Assembly (NCBI GenBank): GCA_022316685.1
Contig: JAKJHU010000082.1
Location: 3,100,001-3,164,000, forward strand
Direction of reading: 5' to 3'
Length of the DNA stretch: 64,000 nucleotides
DNA from: Progne subis subis
Taxonomy: Eukaryota > Chordata > Aves > Passeriformes > Hirundinidae
Under the pieces are notes generated by a model, which was not told the origin of the DNA, did no database searches, and worked only from the letters and a program-made list of their open reading frames with translations. Shown in pieces: positions 26,862 through 39,956 of this stretch. Every line of letters begins with the position of its first letter. Positions within the stretch are counted from its first letter, which is position 1. A program made the position numbers and the translations under genes.

Positions 26862-29800
26862 CTAACTGCCAGTTCCTGAAAAATGAAGATCATAGTGATC
26901 CCAATAATTTATTTAAATGAAGGTTTAGTCAGTTCAGGCAAAGCCCACTGATGTGTCAAGGAAGCCATCTCCTCTCTCCACTACTCTGAGAAGGAAACAC
27001 TTCTGTGACCCAGGGTATGACTTTACAATTGCTGTGTATTTTGAGGCTCACTCTCTTTTGCTGACTTTTCCTTCTGGGCACCTCAGAGTAGTATGTGCAA
27101 GTGGGTTATGAGCAACTTGGGCTGTAAAAGCCATCTTCACACAGAAGAACAGAGCCAGATACTGGAAAGACGAACAATGTCTTTCTCACCACAGTGGGCC
27201 CATTGTAACAGCCAACAGGCTCCGATCTCTCAGACAGAGCCTGGATCTAACAGCGAAGCTCTCACTTTGTTTCCTTAAATTCAGAAAGCTGAGCAAGTAT
27301 CACAATGTAGTATATTTATAGCAAAACCCTGCTAGCACAGCTGTGCCACAGTTGAGAGTACAGAAGCTTTAAACTCTAGCTTCCTTAAATACAACACTCA
27401 ATATGCTGTACTATAATTAATGGCCTCATCTGCTTACAAATGTGCCACAACTATTTTTGCAACTAACCTCTCAAATCCAAGGAAAATAGAGGTTCTGTAC
27501 ACACAGATCCTCTGGTTGGTGTCTTTGGGTCCGTGGGTCTCACTAACACTCCAACATTATCAGTGGAGCTTCAAGTTCTAGATCTGCATGTTAACTTGTG
27601 CAATTTCTCTGCTGCAGATTTCCTTACCAGGTGCTGCATATATACTGGGATGTAGATAAGGCCAAATTTAACAATAAGGGTGTTTAATAAAAATACCAGC
27701 TAAGAATCTCTCCAAGGAAGCTGCTCTAGAGCTCAGGACTGTCTTGCATGCAGCAGGGAAAGATGGACAAAAATAAGACAGTACCTCTTGAGAACAGAGC
27801 CTGTGCCTAGGGTCTCTACACATGTGATGATCCCACAGCGTCGTAAGAAGCCTGCACAGATAAATAATCAGGTTTGACCAAGAGAGAGTTTTGTTTCAGT
27901 TTATTCTGATCCCCAAAGGAAAAACCCTGAAGAAATGATGTCAAGTAGTTCAGAGTAAGAACTGAGCTGTTGCTGGCATGTCCTTGCTTCAGCTTCTCTC
28001 AGGGGGCCAGCAGTCTCTGACAGAACGTTCAGGGCAGCGTGGATCCCAGGGCACCACACACCTCCAGCCACACATCTGTGGCTGTGACCTACAGGTCACT
28101 TGTACCCTGATACAGACACTTGCAGAGAACTTTTTCAACCAAGTAACACCTGTTCTCCTATGATTCACACCTGATTCTGCTCCTGGTAGTCCCACTGTGC
28201 TGTCTGGTCCTTTTCTTTCTTGCAAGGCACGTTATCCTGTATCCATGCTGCACTCATGTCTTAAGTGTGCTTTCCTTTGAGAAGGTGTTATGGGTGTAAA
28301 TGTACCTTAGCAAATAAAGCTTTCAAACACGTATCTTAAGAGAATATTGGAGTTCAGAGCAACACTAAGACAAACCTAGAATATTCCTAATTCAATCTCT
28401 CCAACTGCTCTGTAGTCTTGCAAAATATCTAAGCTACAATCTATTTCAAGTTTGGCCAAGAAGCCTAAAATCCTTACTGGATGGATATTCCAACAGCAAG
28501 AGACATAGGAAATGAAAGAGAATCTTTCCTTGATGAATCCATACATTTGTTCTATAGGATTAACTTTGTTACAGTAACTCCCCAGTTCAACTGCCTCTAG
28601 GGAATACTTATTTTTAGCACTTTGAATCAAGGCCATTTGTCTAGCATTCTATATTATTGGACAAAAGCAAGTTGAAAAATGATGAATACCTCAAATTTTG
28701 CTCATCTGAGTTGCTGCTTTAGCAAAACAAAAGGACAAAATCAGGATAGCATACATCTGCAAAAATTACTACAGATACACTTGAATTCCAGGTCATACTG
28801 TGAGCTATATGTGTGCTACACACATGTTCTTTTGTGAAGACTAGTTGAAGTCATGGCTCTGTTTCAAGTGTCCTATCACGCAGCAGTTCTGCAGGCCTCC
28901 GTCCCTGGCCGTGGTGTTACAAAATGTTGGCAAAAGGATAATGCAAACCCCTTACCCACCATGTGTTAAAGGTGTTCTCCCCTCTGAACTTAACTTCTGT
29001 GTGCTTCACATAGGACAGATCTTCCCTCATACTGCTGATGCCTTGGGATTTCAGCCTGTATATTTTTCAAATCCTCTACTGCATTAGTGCATAACTCCAT
29101 ATGGAGTGTTAACTATTGTCTTCACACTTTGGTCAGACAAAACAATTCCTCTGGGCCTGGAACTCAAGAACACCTCACTGTCTCAGGCTCTAAAAGTATA
29201 AACAAGAGTGAATTGGGGGGAGCAAACTGGGGTAAATGACTCCATCAGCTGAAGCTGTAATTGGAGCATTAGCCCCTGATACCTAAATGGACCAAACCTA
29301 TAACTGGCTGAAAAACTCATGATCATCGTCCAGCTTGGGTGTAGCCTCTGGGAGCCTACAAGGTGTATCTGTTGAAGGCATTTAATAAATACCCAGTTTG
29401 TTCTCCTTATCTTGCCTCTGTTCTAGGGAGCCACCCCAAGACATCACTGCCAAACTGGAAATGATAATTTTTGCTATACTGATTAAGATATCTCTGACAA
29501 AGCAAGGTAGCACTTGGTACTATTAGGTGTGCACATATACAAACATGCAGTCAGGCCTGAGTAAGCACGCTCGTGGCTAAGCATCCCAGAGAAAGCAGAT
29601 GAGCTGTTCAGGGAGGAGACATATAATCCTTAGGAATGGAGAAATCGTCCACAAAAGCATCTCCTGATGATCTCACTCTTTGATTGCTCCCTGGGGAGAA
29701 CAAGCCAGGAGTTAAAATTCCATATGCTATTTTCAGTAACTGTACAGCTAAATCAACAGTTGCTTTTGTTCTATATCCAATTTCTTTGCATTCCTAGGTC

Positions 29801-30348
29801 TTTACACAGACTTTGAGAAACTAACATTCACCTACAAAGAGAGCTCAAGGCCAAACTTTCCAGCATAGGTGCTGGACTTCAGGCTAGTCATGAAATGAGA
29901 TTCACTTAATCCTTCCCTCCTTACCCAGTACTCTTGTGTTACTTCCACCACTGTAAGTTAATGAACACATTTTATATTTTTATGAAATACAATACGTAAT
30001 TGCATACCACAAGTTTAGAGCAGTGCCTCCTACATAAAACCCCAAATCAAGCCAAAACCGCTCCTGCCAAGCATACAGCTGCACTTGCTTCCCTTCGTAT
30101 GGACACAGTCTCATAAATGTAACCGTCTGAGGGATGTTAATAATTACAAATGGCATTACTTTTGTATTTATGTAATTGCCCTGCCATAGCTGCAATTTTT
30201 ATCTACAACCGTATCAGAATTGATTTTGATTATCATTGAAGACAAACAATCAAAAAGCTAGACTAAAACACTGAAAAATCAACTTAAGTCATCGTGCCAA
30301 ACCTGCTAACTGGAAGCATAATCAGTGGAGTAATTAAAGCTTTGATTT
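26862..30348. other. Non-coding unique sequence
   Basis: No gene, RNA or repeat is recognised in these 3.5 kb. Confidence 0.5.
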
Positions 30349-30539
30349 CATGGATCCATAAAATGTTTTGGGTTGGAAAGAACCTTAAAGCCCATTCTGT
30401 TCCAACCCCCCTGCCATGGGCAGGGATGCCTTCCACTACCCCAGGCTGCTCCAAGTCCCTTCCAGCCTGGCCTTGGACACTCCCAGGGATGGGGCAGCCA
30501 CAGCTCCTCTGGGTAATCTGCCAAGGGCCTCAAAACCCC
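30349..30539 (-). mobile_element. CR1 LINE 3'-end fragment, minus strand
   Basis: Read on the plus strand, the sequence matches the reverse complement of the avian CR1 3' end. Blocks in order are CATGGATCCATAAAATG (degenerate octamer tail), TTTTGGGTTGGAAAGAACC, CCAACCCCCCTGCCATGGGC, CTTCCACTACCCCAGGCTGC and CCAGGGATGGGGCAGCCAC. CR1 elements are typically 5'-truncated, and this copy is about 190 bp with no reverse transcriptase sequence. It is the strongest single indicator that the DNA is avian. Confidence 0.93.
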
Positions 30540-30961
30540 TAGATTAATTTGTTTTTTTTCCTTTATCTGGGAGAGGCCGATACAGTCTGATAGAACAAAC
30601 TAAACTAGCAATTACAGTAATACCATTTCTCTATAGTAATACTATTTAATTTTTTTTAATTAAAGCTGTTTCAAACAGGCTACAGGAATTCAAGCAAGAA
30701 TTACAGAAACATACAGCTGAAGAAAAAAAAGATTAAACCAAAACAGCATCAGGCAAACATGAAACCTGTAGCAGCAAAAACTTCAGATGCAGTTATACTT
30801 AGAGCAAGAGGCAAAGCAAAACTAGGGAGTGATCAGCATTCAACATTCAAATCATGTTTGAAATGCAATGGAAATGGTCTCCAGGATGTCCCAGTGGGAC
30901 ACAGGGAAGTCTCAAGCTCCCAGCAGAGATCTAAGCTGCTCTTGCTGGGGAGACTGAGGTG

Positions 30962-30967
30962 CTTAAG
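30962..30967. repeat. Target-site duplication, left copy (CTTAAG)
   Basis: Six bases immediately before the LTR terminus TGTTGTGG. They are identical to 31,360-31,365 on the other side. Confidence 0.9.
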
Positions 30968-31359
30968 TGTTGTGGCTCTTTAGAGAGAACAGGCATCTGT
31001 CAATGGCAAAAGGAAAGAGTCTGCTTTTTGTCTGAGGAGATTATAGCTTTATTTAGGTCCTGCCCCTCTTGAGTCCGGAGCTCCGTCCCTGTCCCCAGTC
31101 CCGTGCAAAGAGAGGCCTCCCCCTCTTCCTCCCAGGGCTTTTATCCAGGGGGCAGGGGCTAGAGGCAGGGACAAGCCACTTGTCCCAATCAGGGACAAGG
31201 TGGGAGTGGAACAGAGCTGGGTTAATTCCAGTGTGGGAGGACGGGCACGGCATGTGATGGGACAAACCTCGTGATACAGTTTCCAGGGAACAGGAGAAAC
31301 ATTACAAAACCCAATATAAAAATGAAATAAAATATAAGCCAAATTAACACACTACAACA
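30968..31359 (-). mobile_element. Solo LTR, ERVK-like, 392 bp, intact ends
   Basis: On the minus strand the element begins TGTTGTAGTGTG (31,359 downward) and ends GAGCCACAACA (30,968), with TGTTGTRG/CYACAACA inverted termini. A TATA-like GGATAAAAGCCC precedes a purine-rich leader, then CCTAAATAAAGC gives the polyadenylation signal, and a short U5 follows. It is flanked by a perfect 6-bp duplication (CTTAAG), the size made by ERVK/beta- and alpha-type integrases. No internal genes remain, so it arose by LTR-LTR recombination. The perfect duplication and clean signals suggest a relatively young insertion. Confidence 0.92.
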
Positions 31360-31365
31360 CTTAAG
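31360..31365. repeat. Target-site duplication, right copy (CTTAAG)
   Basis: This is a perfect match to 30,962-30,967. It also abuts the terminus of the next LTR-like element at 31,366. Confidence 0.9.
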
Positions 31366-32100
31366 TGTTGCAGCAGCCCTCTTGTTAGAGGGTAGAAATG
31401 AGCCAAGGCACAGACTTCTTGTTTATCACAGCATGAAAAGGGTCCTGGTTTATTCCTCTTCACAGCTCAGCCATCCTGACTCCAACCATTCACTGACCCT
31501 GGCTGCAGCAAGCTCCTGCTGTGGGTTTCCCCTGCAGCCTCTGACTGCTGGTTATTTCCTGCTGAGCTATGAGTGCATGTGTTGGTGTGCAGACTCTGAC
31601 TGCAGGCTTTTACCCAGCTGGACTGTGACTGCAGGCTCCAACATATGACACCACACCAGCATTCTTCATTCCAGCCCTGCAGAGCAGTGACACATTCTAA
31701 GCTTCCCAGGGGATTTGCCACACCTCAGAGTGAGGGCTGCCTGCTCTGCCTGCATCTCTCTGAACCTGCAGGAGCTGGGCCAGAGGGACGAAGGGCTGGT
31801 GTGACAACAGCAGCCTTCGCAAGTCAAGAAGGAGGAGGTGAGTTGGTGGAGCACAGGCTTGGCACCAGAGACCCAAAGCTGGAAACAACTCTCCAGTGGT
31901 CATCTTAAAGACAAACAACAAAGATACAGACCTACAGCTGGACAAAACCCTAATAAGGGGTAACAAAGTGGAGAAAGAAATCACACCTAACGTGTGCAAA
32001 ACACACAATCAATAATTCGGATCTAACCCAGGGCGGTGGATCGGTGAAGGAAGAAAAAGGTTTGAGAATACCTTGCAAAGAAATAAAATCCATACAGAAT
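31366..32100 (-). mobile_element. Second LTR-like element, minus strand; far end uncertain
   Basis: The plus-strand left edge TGTTGCAGCAGCCCTC corresponds to a minus-strand LTR 3' end ...GGGCTGCTGCAACA. Just inside it the minus strand has GAGGAATAAACC (polyadenylation signal, near 31,451-31,456) and, further up, GGGTAAAAGCC (TATA-like). The layout is that of U3-R-U5. The other boundary is not clear; a TGTTGTTT start near 31,920 is one option but shows no matching duplication. Several short frames here are LTR shadows. The element family is not identified. Confidence 0.55.
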
Positions 32101-35100
32101 ATATCCTAGACGGAGAAAGGAAAGGAAAACAAAGAACAAACAAGATGAGTTTTTACTCCTCCTGGCAAGGGATTCTAGCACTGCTATGACTATGCCAAGT
32201 TCCTGACCCAGAGGAGCAGCGGATAGGGGAGCTCAGCCCCCAGGAAAGGAGCCAGAGGCAGGGAGGTGTGTGTATCACAGTTTTAGATGCATTGTTATTT
32301 TCTTCTGCAACAGTCAGATCTACGCTAACAATTCAGCTCTCAAGATTTTTCTTACAATAACAAAATTCCTTGCCTTTACTTGGAAGGTGGAGATTTCCCT
32401 GTGCCCAAAAACAAGATTATGAGTATTAGATAAAAAGAGTGGAAGTCTTTGATAGGAACAAAGTAAAAGAACAAACCAAATCAATCCCTCTTTGCAACTC
32501 TAGGGCAACTTCCACTATGACGCCAGAGTTGCTCATTCAATTTTCCTCTTTTCAGGAACGTGTCATTGAAAGCAACTGTGGTATCCTCTTTTGCCTCACT
32601 TTACCCTAAACCAGTGTAGAAAAAACCTTCCCTAAACTCCTGTCAAATTGCTAAGAGGTTAGAGAAATTTTCTTAGAAAACAGGATGAATATTTAGAACA
32701 TTGTCAAATGGCAAGATGGGAAAATATCAGTGAAGCATATAAACAACAATAAAGAAACTTGGGCTGGCCCAAAGGTACAACTAGAAGGGAGAAAGGAGGA
32801 TGGATAGCAAGCAAAGCTTTTTAATAAATGGAAAGTGTTTGGCACTCTCAAGAATGCTGCTCTGATCTCTGTTCCTCGAGAGTTTTGAAATTAGACTCAT
32901 TAAAACAGAACCCTCTTGCGCTGGAAAAGAAACAAATTACATGGTCTAGCCTCTCTACTTCTGATTTCTTCTCCTCTGAAGTATTGCACTGAGATGTTGA
33001 GCTAATATAGTGTTTGTTCACTGAAGGCTGGAAATTTTCTGCTTTGCTGCTGCGCTGCTTGCAGCTTCAACATAAATTCTACCTCTGCTGTACTCACAGG
33101 CAAGAGAACTGGGACCTGCTCCACATTTGCATGAGAAAATACTGCACCTTTCTGGCTCCTACACAAAATGCTGTGCTGTCACCACTTGACTGGTCAGAGT
33201 TGAACAGTCATGAGCTGTAAATTTATAAGCTAAGTTTAGACTGCAAATATCTGCTTTAGTTTGCCTGGGTAAAATCTAAGCCATTTGCTACAGATGCAAA
33301 TTGCCAGCAGGACTCTCCTGCTCAGCAGAGACAGCAGCAACTGTTCCATTGACCAAAGGTCCCAGGAGAAACTTTACTGCTCAGTTTCAGCAAGCAGTAT
33401 GTACAAATAAGCTTACTTTTTTAAGCAGCAAAAAGCCTCACCAACGTGATCAAATGGTTTATAAGTATGTCCAGGACCTTTTGCCTGGAATGAGGTGTGA
33501 AATATTTGTTTAGAGTGCCAGCTTTATTCCCATCTACCCAGCACAACTGGTCCAGAGGGAACACTGCAGAAGGAATGCTCACACCAGCACCCACCAAGGT
33601 AAGAGTCGCCTGTCAAACCCAGCAGTACAAACCCCACAGCTGCCAGCTGAAGGTTCCTATGACAGCCCTGCACACACTGAGCACAAGGCCATGCCAAGGC
33701 TCTGCAGCCACATGCCCATTGCTGCTCTTTATTGTGCCAGCATATTCAGCACTCCTAGCAAACCTACTGGAATTACAGAGCTGGCTTCACTTTGATGCAC
33801 TGGCATATTTTAACATCCTTTCTTGTGTGTTCCTCAACCTCACTGCCTGAGCCTGTGTGATAACAGATTTTCAGGAAAGTGTAATAGTCAATGCCAGCTA
33901 AAATTAACCCTATTGTTTCATTATACAACAGCTGTAGCCGTTCCTCAGACAGAAATCTTATCTCACGAACCATACATTGGCATGGAAGATCCATTGTTAA
34001 AGTAACCAAAAAAAGAAGGTCCAAATTAAAATACAATCATAGGCTACATTCTCTGCTTAAATGATCATTAACTGAGTTATCATCTGCTAATTCATGCAGC
34101 TAATTCAGACCTCTCTGCTAAACATATAAAATGGCCCCTTAGGTGGAGAAGGATAAAGGAGCACTGGCTAGCAAAGAACTTCAGAACTGGAAACAATTTA
34201 AAACTCCTGGAGCATCTCAACTTTAGTATCTTCCTTTAATAGCTACAGGATCAGGTTTTGTTTAAGAACAAAAGCAAGCCTTTCTTGAGGAAATTTGAGG
34301 TAGCAGCTGAGAAACATTAGGCCAAATTTAAAAAACTATAACAATTAAAGATTTTTATTCATTTAATAAAATTCCATTTTAATAAAATCACATTTCTTTA
34401 TAACAAGCATAATTTAAACCTTCATATTCAATACGCTTTGAAAAAAAAAAAAATTGTAAAAATTGTGGCAGATGAATCAACCCAAAAGGTTAACACTAAT
34501 GAATCTATTGAAAAAGCAGTTTAGCACCATTTACTGCCACCATGACAAATATGACGGGTCTGCAAATGAACACACTGGATACCTAATGTTAACATCCATG
34601 TTCTGTCAGGTCCTCCTGTGACTGATTGAAATGTAGCTTTGATTGCTGTGACTAATAAATAATCCAGGCTGATAAAATTGCTGTATCCTGTAATCATGGC
34701 AGTGTGAACACTGTCTTAATTAAAACTGTTTCAGAGCCTCATCCATCAATCAGTGGCGAGCAACACTTCTAAAGGTTACGAGAGGAATAGACCCAGTGCC
34801 CAGCCAAAAACTTGCAGAGATGTCCAGCAAAGCTCAAGGAAGCTCCCCTTGGCTTCATAGCATGTATAACCATGGTCATGAACCAATATCAAATTTTTGT
34901 ATGCAAAATGTGCTCAGATTTGTCTTCCAGTTGTCCACAGTGTGAACTACTGTGCCACACTTGTTGGGTTGAACACAGCAACCTTCCATGGTATTTGGAA
35001 AGATTGAACACTGTTACTGGGATACACAACTGGTATTCCTGTTCGAGACTTCTAGCACTGGAAATGCAACTGCAAGTCTGTGTATTTTCCTGCTTGCAGA

Positions 35101-38100
35101 TATTGTACCCTGTGATGTCTCTGACCCAGACACAGGCCTGACACCTCAACACGTCAAAACTTAATCATAAGTATGTGTTTCCATGTGTGCAAGAGTCAGC
35201 CCTGGATCTGCTATGTTAGCCATGTAAATTAAGTGAAAACTCCAGTATTCAGGCTTTGGAAGGTTTCTCTGAAAACAGAATGAATGGTACCAACAATCAC
35301 CTCCTCCAGTTTCCATCCAAAATCAATGTTTTCATGGCACCGTGCTGGAGTTCTCTCAGTTGGAGCTGATACTGGAAAAATCTCACAACTTATTAAGAAG
35401 TTAACTGTGAGGTCGAGGGAGAGTTTTACATGCAATTGTTCTGAAACCCCAAGCTCACCTGGAGTTTTTTCTACCAATTCTAATACTCTTGGAATTTAGT
35501 GAAACTTTTATGCTCATGGAATGGTAGCTACTGGGAAATAAGCTCTCCCTTCTCAGTGTGGGATATAACACCTAAACAGCAGATTTTGTCTTTTATTTCT
35601 GTGCCAAGCCTGTTCCTTAAGTCACACTTTTAACAGTGCAAATGCAGTAGCAGCAGAGTTCAGGCACTGTTTACTTGCAGTAAGAGCTGGGGAAGAGGAA
35701 AAGTGTTTCTCCCCCTCTTCCTGGCCCTACACAGGTGACTGGGTGTTGGTCAGACCAGTGGCACCATTGTATTTAACTGTTAGTTTTGAAAGTATTGCTA
35801 TTCCAGTGCTAATATTATGTATTCCTCCAGAGGATTGAACAATAGCAAATTGTTCAAGTTTCAAATAGCAAAGTGAAAAAGGAGTCTCTACTTCTGCAAC
35901 AAAGCACAGACTGCAGGAACTGTCAACATATTGAGTTCTAAAACCCAGGGCAGCATTACCATGAGCACCCAATGCACAGCACAAGCTCCTGAGCGTGAGG
36001 GCAATACAAAAAACTACAAAACTACTTCATTACCTGCTTGTCAAAGCCAGGAGCCAAGACAAAAAAATGGAGATTTGAAGACACAGGCGCAGGGACACTG
36101 ACCTCAGTATGAGACTGAATGGCAGGAAAGCACCAAGACTGCAGAGAACTAAGGCTGGACAGGCAAACTGCCTCACTTCATTATCATCCAAGGAGGAAAA
36201 GCAGAAAAAAATCAGATAAAAAAATTGTAGCGCACCCCAGCAGGGTAGTGAAGGTCAAACTCAGCAAGAGACAATGCATTCTAATGAATATTTTTCTCAA
36301 CTCTTGCAAGATTAGATTCAGCACGTTTTTAAATCCCACCAATATATTAAACTGCTCCAAAAAAGAATTTATCAGACATATAAACTATGTAAATATTTTG
36401 TCCTGGCAGAGCTTCTCAAGTGCAAATATCAAAAGAATTCTTGGGACAGGTAGCTATAACCAGAAAAAAATAGTTATCTCATGGAACTATCACTGCAAGG
36501 AAACAGAGTTAACAGTCAATACTATTCCCATAAGGAAAAAAAAAAATAAATCTAATTTGTCTTGACACACGAGTACAAAATCTTCTGCTAATGACCAGAC
36601 CTGTTAATTTAAAAGCTAACATAGCTGGAAGGATGGAACAGGCCCCTGTGCCAGTGGATCAGGAGGCCCTCTGAATCTCAGATGAGTGAGGGGTTACATA
36701 CATTTGTTCACTCCACGTACACGGGTTTAGACCAGTACAGCTGGTCAAGTGCTCACACTGCCCACTGTCCAAGGGCAGCGCAAGACAGACCCAAAGCAAA
36801 CCCAGAGAGGTAGATTCACGTAAAATGAACACTAAAGAGCTAAAAACATTCTTAAACAATCATGCAAAACAGAAAAAGCCAAACCAAAAAACCAAAACAA
36901 AACCCCATAGCCCCAGAGACACAGAAATGAATTCCCATATTTTTACTCTTATTTCCTTTGCTCCATCAGACAGGGGCAGAGATGGGGTGGAAGGCAAGGA
37001 ATTCTGTACAAGCAAGAGCTCTGATAAAGTTTCTGCACTGGGACAGGGATTCCCTGTGCTGCTGGGTGCAACACACCTCCAGCTGCAAAACTGCTGCTAC
37101 AGACACAAAACACTTCGGAATGGGAGGGTAAAGAACTGAGTCTCAGGTCACTGAGACTGCTCCTTTTCCAAGTGTTCATGAGGAATATGTACAGACTGAA
37201 CCTTTCTCAGGCCTTAGGACATTGCAGAAGACAAGGACTGAATCTCAGGTTGTGAAATCACATCATTAAGTCAATTAACATTCAAATAGTTCCTTTTTAT
37301 TATGCTAGAACAGACAGGAATCTGGTGCAGAAAAATCCTCCTGTGTTTTTCAGCTGCCAGGTGTTCCTTCTTTAATGCACCAAGGCATATTTTACCTTCA
37401 GTTATCACAGTTAACAATATAGGGTAACTAAACAAGAGAATTTCTAGAACTTGTGAAACCAACATTTCTACTTCTTAAACAAAACCTGAAACTTTTCCAG
37501 ATTATGCTGCAGTGAAATCGATGCCTTCCAAGGAAAAGCCTGCAGAAGAGGGCATAAAAATGATTAGTGGATGGGAACACACTGTGGGCATAAGAGCAGA
37601 TAATGTCACTTTCCAATAAAAACCCCCAACTTTAGTTTGCATGCACTACACACAGTATTCCCAGCTGTTAATCCATCTATAAAATGTGCTGTAGGTCTTC
37701 CAAGGCATGGACTGTGAAGATGGACAGAATGAAAAGGAAGAAAAGTATGAGGTAACAGTGCAGATGACTACACTGTATAATTTATTTTATTTCTGTGCCC
37801 AAAGAACTTGAACCTAGAGTGACTCGTGTGGAGGAAACACCACTCTGAAGTTAGCAGGCACACAGTTATCTACTCATCCCCACAGTGAGCAAATTCTGCC
37901 ATTTCAGCATTGAGTTATTTTAATCTCCCAGTACTTTCAGCCTTAACTACAGTCTGCCTTCAGGGTGGGACCATGCTCAGAGCAGCTGTGAAACAAACAA
38001 TTCTTTTCATATCAAACTGTTTTAATCTCTCTCAATTTTTCCTTCTTCAATACAGCACAGGTCTTCAGCTATTAGTTCTTGGATTAAAAGCAGGGAGCCA

Positions 38101-38381
38101 TGTCAGATAATTAGAAAAAGGTCTACCTGAGGGCTTTCCTGGGTAATTTACAGCTTGACTGACCTATAAAAAATTGCAGGGAAATACGTCTGTGGTACCT
38201 AAAAGTAATGGTTGTTTGTTCAGTTCAGCACTACTTAATTACTCTTCCTTTAGTTCAAAGCAAAAAGGAAATAATTTATTCTTCAAAACATTTCATGAGC
38301 TAATTTAAAATAATTGACTTTGAAAGAAACAGTGAGGACAAAAAAATGTGAAATCCTTAGGATATTAAAAAGCAATACTAA

Positions 38382-38382
<1 letters not shown>
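32101..38382. other. Non-coding sequence, possible conserved block
   Basis: No gene or transposon is recognised. A segment around 34,640-34,790 has the look of a conserved non-coding element (homeodomain-like TAAT and ATCAATCA motifs, no repeats), judged by composition only. An exon-like segment near 33,050-33,110 on the minus strand is open in all three frames and so is uninformative. Confidence 0.5.

Positions 38383-38426
<44 letters not shown>
38383..38426. repeat. Uninterrupted A44 homopolymer
   Basis: Forty-four consecutive A residues. The sequence just upstream is not a recognised retrocopy, and no target duplication was found, so a poly(A) tail origin is unproven. Its length may also be inexact for technical reasons. 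Confidence 0.95.
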
Positions 38427-38431
<5 letters not shown>

Positions 38432-38996
38432 CCATCCCTCCTCTGTTTTATAGACATAGGATAGTTTCCCCTCTAAGTAGGGTACAGGAGTCGAGTAAGT
38501 ACACGAGGTGAACGAAACAAAAATAAATGGCATTGTGGCTTAAAAGACTGAAAGGTTTGTACTCAACATGTGGCTGTTTGGGACAGCCATCCTCATTGGA
38601 ACCATTATGTAGTTCTTGACAGCCATAAAGGAAGCCTCAAACTGATTCAGGGTATCACATACTTCTGCAAACATGTTTTTGAATGAGTTTCAAAACTCAA
38701 AGAACTGAAAAACCTAAAGCTATTTTAAATTTAATAAGCACCTTTCCCCATTTCTACCACAATTAGCAAATAAAGCAAATATATACTGACATTTGCCCTG
38801 CGTGCATTAAAAATCCATCTTTCTGTATTGCAACCCCTGAACTTTAAGCGACCACATGGGGGAGAGGGCTTACAGTGAGATATTGAGCACTGTCCAGTTT
38901 CTGGTGTTCTTTTCCTCTTTCATTTTTGGCCAAGATATTTTGTTTGAAAAGCACAGAATAAAACTGCAGCTGCGCTGGAAACAGGTGCATGTACAC

Positions 38997-39024
38997 GTGT
39001 GTGTGTATATACACACACACACAC
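38997..39024. repeat. GT/AC microsatellite with perfect palindrome
   Basis: Ten bases of GT repeat, ATAT, then an AC repeat form a perfect 24-bp palindrome at 38,997-39,020. Alternating purine-pyrimidine sequence of this kind can adopt Z-DNA or a cruciform. Confidence 0.95.
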
Positions 39025-39224
39025 ATATATACATCAGCCCAGTGAGCTCAAAATGTAAATTTTAAATGTAAATTCGACAATAAGAAATTGGAATACAGGA
39101 TTCTTTAGCCCATATTGTGATAATTTTATTGCAAAGAAATGCATCCCATAAAGGCATTTGATATAATTCCAGAGTGTTGTACATGCTGCATCTAACCCCA
39201 TAATGGCCATTTTTCATAGCAACT

Positions 39225-39251
39225 CTCAGCTCGAGCTCAGCTCGAGCTCAG
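39225..39251. repeat. 11-bp tandem repeat, self-complementary
   Basis: CTCAGCTCGAG occurs twice, plus a partial third CTCAG. Each unit carries AGCTCGAGCT, itself a palindrome, with two XhoI-type CTCGAG sites. Confidence 0.9.
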
Positions 39252-39913
39252 ACCGAGCAGAGAAAGAGGGAGAGTAATGCAATATATAGCAATATATAAA
39301 TAGATGCCTACCAGGAACAAGATCTAGTCTTTAATTTGCAAGCGCTACTAACTCCGTAGTCACTCTAGTTTTGAAACATAGTTTAGGTCCCCAGAAGCAA
39401 AGCACTTGTGGTGTATTCAAGGAAAACAAAAATATTCTGTTATTCAAGCTGAATTTTTGAGCTGAGATACCATCTGGACAGAGATGCTCTGTCCAGACTT
39501 AATTTCCTTACAAATTCATTTTGCCCATTTGGTCAACCTACTTCTCCCTTTTCTTGCAATTTGAATAACCTAGTTTACTCCAGAAACATTTTTTAAAAGT
39601 GAATTTCCAAGTAAAAATAATCCGCACAGAGAATATTTGTGTGCTTTTCCAATAGTGGCAGAAAAAATCTTCATAGCACAACTTCTGTATTCCCCACTAC
39701 AGTACAGAAGTCAGAGCTTGCCAGCAGCCTACAGAAAGGTATTTACTGAATATATCAAAGAGAAGGCAAAAGGGAATACAGACCTCATTGAAATTCCTCA
39801 GAAAGAAATAAATTTATTTAATAGATTGCCGAGTTACCAATTTACACCTGATGCCTAAGTGCTTCCTCTTTCCTTCACCAACTCCTGTCCAGCTGAAGTA
39901 CACCTGTTTTTAC

Positions 39914-39956
39914 CTCTTTGCTGCAATCTGGTCTTAGTTGGTGCTGGTGGTTTCTT
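39914..39956 (-). other. Weak candidate exon (43 nt)
   Basis: A minus-strand acceptor (CACTTCTACAACCTGTAG) precedes 43 nt ending at GTAAAA. The phase-0 frame reads KKPPAPTKTRLQQR, a basic proline-rich linker-like peptide. The alternative frame is also open. The donor is only moderate. Confidence 0.2.
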
